Positions 7,153-9,731 of a DNA stretch of 9,731 nucleotides are shown here, piece after piece. This DNA comes from Myxococcales bacterium (GTDB taxonomy: Bacteria; Myxococcota; Polyangia; Fen-1088): contig PMJE01000284.1 in NCBI GenBank assembly GCA_003157315.1, forward strand, positions 520 through 10,250, in the 5' to 3' direction. The notes beneath the pieces are model-generated. The model saw only the letters and a list, made by a program, of their open reading frames with translations, was not told where the DNA came from and ran no database searches. Each line of letters opens with the position of its first letter. Position 1 is the stretch's first letter. The translations under genes and the position numbers were made by a program.

Positions 7153-7968
7153 ATGTTTCACAGCTCAGCGACAAGTATACTGGTCACACTTCTCGCAGCC
7201 GCGACCAGTGAGTCTCCCTTCGTGGTGGCCTTGGATCCAGGACATGGCGGATCCAATCGCGGGGCGCCCACGGCCAGCCCCGAGCTGTACGAAAAACACC
7301 TGACCCTCGACATCGCCCGCTTGGTGCAGCGGCGCTTGCTGGGCGAGCCAGGCCTCAAGATCGTGTTGTGCCGCACCGGCGATTTCCTGGTGCCTATCCG
7401 CGCACGTGCCCGCTGTGCAAACCAGGCCAGGGCGCGCCTGTTTCTCAGCATCCACGCCAATGCCGCGTCGGTAGAGCAAGGACCGGGAAGCCAGCGCGGC
7501 TTCGAGATCTTCGTGCTGCCGACCTCGGACGTCGATCAGGAGGTGGCACGGGCGACTTTGCTGGCTGACGACGACGCCCAGGCTGCCTGGGCCGCTCATC
7601 GCGCTCGCGCCACCGCGGTCGACAGCCTGGCTGCAGCTCGACGCATCCGCTGGCGGCTGTCCGACGCGCTCGGCTCGGATCGGGATCGCGGCATCAAGCA
7701 GACCGGCGCGACCCTGGATGTGCTGCAAGGCCTGGACATGCCAGCCGTGCTGGTCGAGGTGGGATTCCTCGACCACGCGGAGGAGGGTCGTCTTCTGATT
7801 TCGGAAGAGGGCAAGAAGATCGTGGCGACTGCGCTGGCCGGCGCCATCACCGACATACGTAGCCGCGAACTGCGCGGGCAGCGAGATCCCATGACCACCA
7901 CGCCACCCGGTCAGCGCCGAGGCACGACGGCCGGACAAGCGGCGAGCGTCAGCGGTCCGCGACCCTGA
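7153..7968 (+). CDS. N-acetylmuramoyl-L-alanine amidase (Amidase_3, AmiC-type)
   Basis: This zinc hydrolase cleaves the amide bond between N-acetylmuramic acid and L-Ala in peptidoglycan, usually for cell separation or wall turnover in the periplasm. The protein has 271 aa. It opens with a short hydrophobic stretch (ILVTLLAAATS, 9-19) that could be a signal peptide, though its n-region has no Lys or Arg. The catalytic domain follows at once: DPGHGG (His31), Glu47 in the second zinc-ligand position, SIHAN (His101) and the catalytic Glu202 in VLVEVGFLDH. DRGIKQ and the MPAVLVE strand are also typical. An Ala/Arg-rich helical segment between SIHAN and DRGIKQ could correspond to the regulatory helix of AmiC-type enzymes. 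There is no AMIN, SPOR or LysM domain. The last 35 or so residues are a Pro/Thr/Arg-rich tail. The Shine-Dalgarno sequence is weak (AAAGAG at 7137-7142). Its 3' end overlaps tadA by 20 bp, converging. Confidence 0.9.
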   Translation: MFHSSATSILVTLLAAATSESPFVVALDPGHGGSNRGAPTASPELYEKHLTLDIARLVQRRLLGEPGLKIVLCRTGDFLVPIRARARCANQARARLFLSIHANAASVEQGPGSQRGFEIFVLPTSDVDQEVARATLLADDDAQAAWAAHRARATAVDSLAAARRIRWRLSDALGSDRDRGIKQTGATLDVLQGLDMPAVLVEVGFLDHAEEGRLLISEEGKKIVATALAGAITDIRSRELRGQRDPMTTTPPGQRRGTTAGQAASVSGPRP

Positions 7969-8479
7969 GCTCAGCCTCAGGCCGGCGCAGGCGCAAGAAG
8001 AACGACTTGAGCAAGGCCGCGCTTTCCGTGGCCAGCACGCCGGGAACCACCTCGACCTGGTGATTGAGTCGCGCATCGTCGAGCAGACGGTAAAGGGTGC
8101 GCGCAGCTCCGGCCTTGGGATCGTCGCAGCCGTAGTAGAGCCGTCGTATGCGAGCGTTGACCAGGGCACCGGCACACATCGGACAAGGCTCCATGGTCAC
8201 ATAAAGATCCGCGTCGACCAGGCGCCAACTCCCCAGCGCGGCTGCCGCAGCTCGCAAGGCGATGATCTCGGCGTGTGCGGTCGGGTCACTCAGACACTCG
8301 CGCTGGTTGTGCGCCATAGCCACCACCTGACCGCGCACCACCACCACGGCACCTACCGGCACTTCCCCTGATCGGCCCGCCTGCTCGGCAGCCTGCAGGG
8401 CCAGGCGCATGTAGGCCTCGACCGGAGCCAGGTCAGCCGGGGTATCGAGTTCAGCTTCTGCGGAACGAAGGAGCGACAT
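7949..8479 (-). CDS. tadA: tRNA-specific adenosine deaminase TadA
   Basis: TadA deaminates the wobble adenosine (A34) of tRNA-Arg(ACG) to inosine, letting one tRNA read the CGU, CGC and CGA codons. From ATG 8479 the protein has 176 aa, close to the usual 150-170. Zinc-deaminase motifs are complete: HAE (His69 ligand, Glu71 proton shuttle) and PCPMC (Cys99 and Cys102 ligands). Other TadA hallmarks are GEVPVGAVVV (38-48), AHN (56-58), MEPCPMCAGA (96-105) and YYGCDDPKAGA. The Gly/Val-rich start and the DDPKAGA loop favour TadA over cytidine or guanine deaminases. An alternative ATG at 8494 lies inside a TACAAT hexamer that looks like a -10 element, which is why I prefer 8479. The frame is open further upstream to 8797, but that region is the divergent spacer and the start of the opposite gene. 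Confidence 0.93.
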   Translation of the reverse strand: MSLLRSAEAELDTPADLAPVEAYMRLALQAAEQAGRSGEVPVGAVVVVRGQVVAMAHNQRECLSDPTAHAEIIALRAAAAALGSWRLVDADLYVTMEPCPMCAGALVNARIRRLYYGCDDPKAGAARTLYRLLDDARLNHQVEVVPGVLATESAALLKSFFLRLRRPEAELRVADR

Positions 8480-8492
8480 CGTCAGGCCGGGC

Positions 8493-8498
8493 ATTGTA
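8493..8498 (-). promoter_or_regulatory. Possible -10 element of tadA
   Basis: The minus strand reads TACAAT, a 5 of 6 match to TATAAT, 13 nt before ATG 8479. It predicts a very short leader. I find no good -35 hexamer 16-18 nt upstream, so the assignment is weak. Confidence 0.35.
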
Positions 8499-8562
8499 GC
8501 GCGAAATCGGCGAGGATGAGAGCAACGACTGGAAACTGCCAACAAAAAGCCGATCGCTTCAC

Positions 8563-8574
8563 CCACAATTGTGG
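8563..8574. promoter_or_regulatory. Perfect 12-bp palindrome, possible operator
   Basis: CCACAATTGTGG is a perfect palindrome inside the tadA/sensor-kinase divergent spacer. It is flanked by CCGATC (8550-8555) and GATCGG (8581-8586), a second inverted pair centred within half a base of the first. Having no loop, it suits a dimeric DNA-binding protein better than an RNA hairpin. Confidence 0.45.
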
Positions 8575-8600
8575 CACCATGATCGGTAGGCAGCCGGCGC

Positions 8601-8616
8601 TGGCACAGGCCAGGCT
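8601..8616 (+). promoter_or_regulatory. Possible sigma-54 promoter for the sensor kinase
   Basis: TGGCAC-AGGCC-AGGCT matches the sigma-54 pattern TGGCAC-N5-TTGCW in the full -24 element and in the essential GC of the -12 element; the two T positions of TTGC differ. It is on the right strand, and the implied start is about 55 nt before TTG 8683. A single hand-found match like this can easily be chance. Confidence 0.25.
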
Positions 8617-8671
8617 GTTCGTGGCGGTTGCGGTGCAGTTCGATTGCCGCACAGCCAGGTCCATCAGCAAC

Positions 8672-8676
8672 GGAGG
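8672..8676 (+). promoter_or_regulatory. Ribosome binding site deciding a TTG start
   Basis: GGAGG lies 6 nt before TTG 8683. It fixes the start of the sensor kinase, whose frame has no ATG before residue 32. Confidence 0.7.
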
Positions 8677-8682
8677 AACGGC

Positions 8683-9731
8683 TTGAAACAAGACGGCCCG
8701 TGGTCGCCGTGGCAGCGCCTGATCGGACCCAGCCCGCGCATCCAGGGTGCCGAGCAGCGCACGGCCGCACACCTGATGGCCGTGCTGATGCTGGCACATG
8801 TCGCAGCCATCGTGCTGGGGCTGGTCTTGAGCGATCTGTTCTGGCGACGCACGCTCGGCACCAGCATCCTGCGCGATTGGGATGTCGTCGGGATCATCGC
8901 CGGCGCGGGCCTGATCGCGGTGTCGTTTCTGCTGCTGCGCGCTGGTCTTTACCGGGCGGGCGTGGCGCTCTATCTCGCCTGCACTACCGCGGTGCCCCTG
9001 ACCGTGCCCTTTCTGGGGTCGGTCCAATACGAGATCGCCTTGCTGGCCTCGGGCATCATCCCGGTCCTCATCGCCGCCATCGCCCTCTCCCACCGCTGGG
9101 TGCTCGGCGTGCTGGCGACCCTCGTGGCGGTTGGGATGGTGGAACTGCTGGTCTTCCCCGTGCCGCCCCGCCTGGCCACCGCCGGCTTCGAAATGCTTGT
9201 CGTCGTGCTGGTCAGCGGCGTCCTGGTGCTGGTCCTGCGCCGTCACCAGACCGCGCTCTCGCGTATTCGCCTGCAGACCATGCACTCCAACGAGCATGCC
9301 GCACGCCGAAGCGAGCGGCACTATCGCACCCTGTTCGAGACGGTTACTGACGGAATATTCCTGGTCAGGCGCGACGAGAAATTAATCGAGGTCAACAACG
9401 CGGCCTGCCGCCAGCTCGGGTACACGCGCGACGAACTGCTGGGCATGCCACTTGTCGAGATCGTGGCGCCGGAGGCACGCGAGCAACTGCCCGAGGTACA
9501 GCGCGAGGTGATCTCCAAGGGCTTTGTGAGGGTCGAGGGGGCCCAGCGGCGGAAGGACGGTAGCACCTACCCGGTCGACTTGACCGTGAGCATGACCGAA
9601 TTGGATGGCGCGGCCGCGTTCATGGGCGTGTCCCGTGACATCACCGAGCGGCGGCACGCCGAGACGGAGCGCCGTCGACTGGAGGAGCAGCTGCAGCATG
9701 CGGTGAAGATGGAATCCATCGGCCGGCTGGC
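8683..9731 (+). CDS. Membrane-bound PAS sensor histidine kinase (3' end outside window)
   Basis: The frame is open from TTG 8683 to the right edge, giving 349 complete codons. The protein starts MKQDGPWSPWQRLIGPSPRI (TTG read as Met). About six membrane helices follow, near residues 31-50, 68-86, 92-111, 118-135, 139-158 and 168-185. They contain no recognised ligand-binding motif and may form the input module. A linker leads to a PAS domain at about 211-325: YRTLFETVTDGIFLV at its start, NNAACRQLGYTRDELLGM in the middle, and SRDITERRHAE at its end. The last residues, RLEEQLQHAVKMESIGRLA, are the usual lead into a HisKA dimerisation helix of the type followed by GG.AHDFNN. The phospho-accepting His, ATPase domain and any receiver domain lie beyond the window. 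Sensor histidine kinase is therefore a strong inference from architecture, and the signal is unknown. It is divergent from tadA. Confidence 0.85.
   Translation, partial: MKQDGPWSPWQRLIGPSPRIQGAEQRTAAHLMAVLMLAHVAAIVLGLVLSDLFWRRTLGTSILRDWDVVGIIAGAGLIAVSFLLLRAGLYRAGVALYLACTTAVPLTVPFLGSVQYEIALLASGIIPVLIAAIALSHRWVLGVLATLVAVGMVELLVFPVPPRLATAGFEMLVVVLVSGVLVLVLRRHQTALSRIRLQTMHSNEHAARRSERHYRTLFETVTDGIFLVRRDEKLIEVNNAACRQLGYTRDELLGMPLVEIVAPEAREQLPEVQREVISKGFVRVEGAQRRKDGSTYPVDLTVSMTELDGAAAFMGVSRDITERRHAETERRRLEEQLQHAVKMESIGRL

Noticed and set aside
7176..7185. TATACTGGTC 10-mer repeated inverted at 6896-6905
   Set aside because: A shared 10-mer over this distance can arise by chance, and this copy is inside the amidase coding sequence. 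It is noted under the membrane protein finding only.
8482..9321. Minus-strand open frame rich in Gln, His and Asp
   Set aside because: It is antisense to the membrane helices of the sensor kinase, which is the better gene by start site, hydrophobic pattern and PAS domain.
8628..9350. Plus-strand frame overlapping the sensor kinase
   Set aside because: Its product is Arg/Ala/Gly/Pro-rich without a domain; the neighbouring frame from TTG 8683 gives membrane helices, PAS and a HisKA lead-in.

Overview
The window is GC-rich bacterial chromosome from a proteobacterial-type lineage. Several genes use TTG starts behind good Shine-Dalgarno sequences. The combination of duplicated PilT-like ATPases, a Hanks-type Ser/Thr kinase fused to helical repeats, a Ser/Thr-rich lipoprotein and a large membrane-anchored PAS histidine kinase resembles Myxococcota or other former Deltaproteobacteria. 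That placement is an inference from gene content; no marker gene in the window settles it.

Left third (1-4654, all on +). Three genes lie in close succession. The first is a PilT-like ATPase carrying HEAT-like repeats at its N-terminus; it runs in from the left edge. The second is a PilT-like ATPase of normal length whose reading frame is broken by one missing base near 2034. The third is a Ser/Thr kinase with a long TPR-like N-terminal half, and its ATG overlaps the stop of the second gene (TGATG). The likely theme is type IV pilus retraction, or a related motor, under kinase control. No pilin, PilC or secretin gene is visible here.

Middle (4655-7152). A predicted outer-membrane lipoprotein of unknown function (4746-5381) and a small DUF2934-type protein (5552-5761) follow on +. 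A multi-pass membrane protein of unknown family lies on - (5872-6891). The divergent spacer 6892-7152 carries a long inverted repeat.

Right third (7153-9731). A zinc-dependent N-acetylmuramoyl-L-alanine amidase (+) converges on, and overlaps by 20 bp, the tRNA adenosine deaminase gene tadA (-). Divergent from tadA, across a spacer with a 12-bp perfect palindrome, is a membrane-bound PAS sensor kinase that starts at TTG 8683 and runs off the right edge. These genes look like unrelated single units rather than one pathway.

No rRNA, tRNA, CRISPR array, transposase or integrase was seen. The best candidate for something undescribed is the HEAT-PilT / PilT / TPR-kinase cluster.
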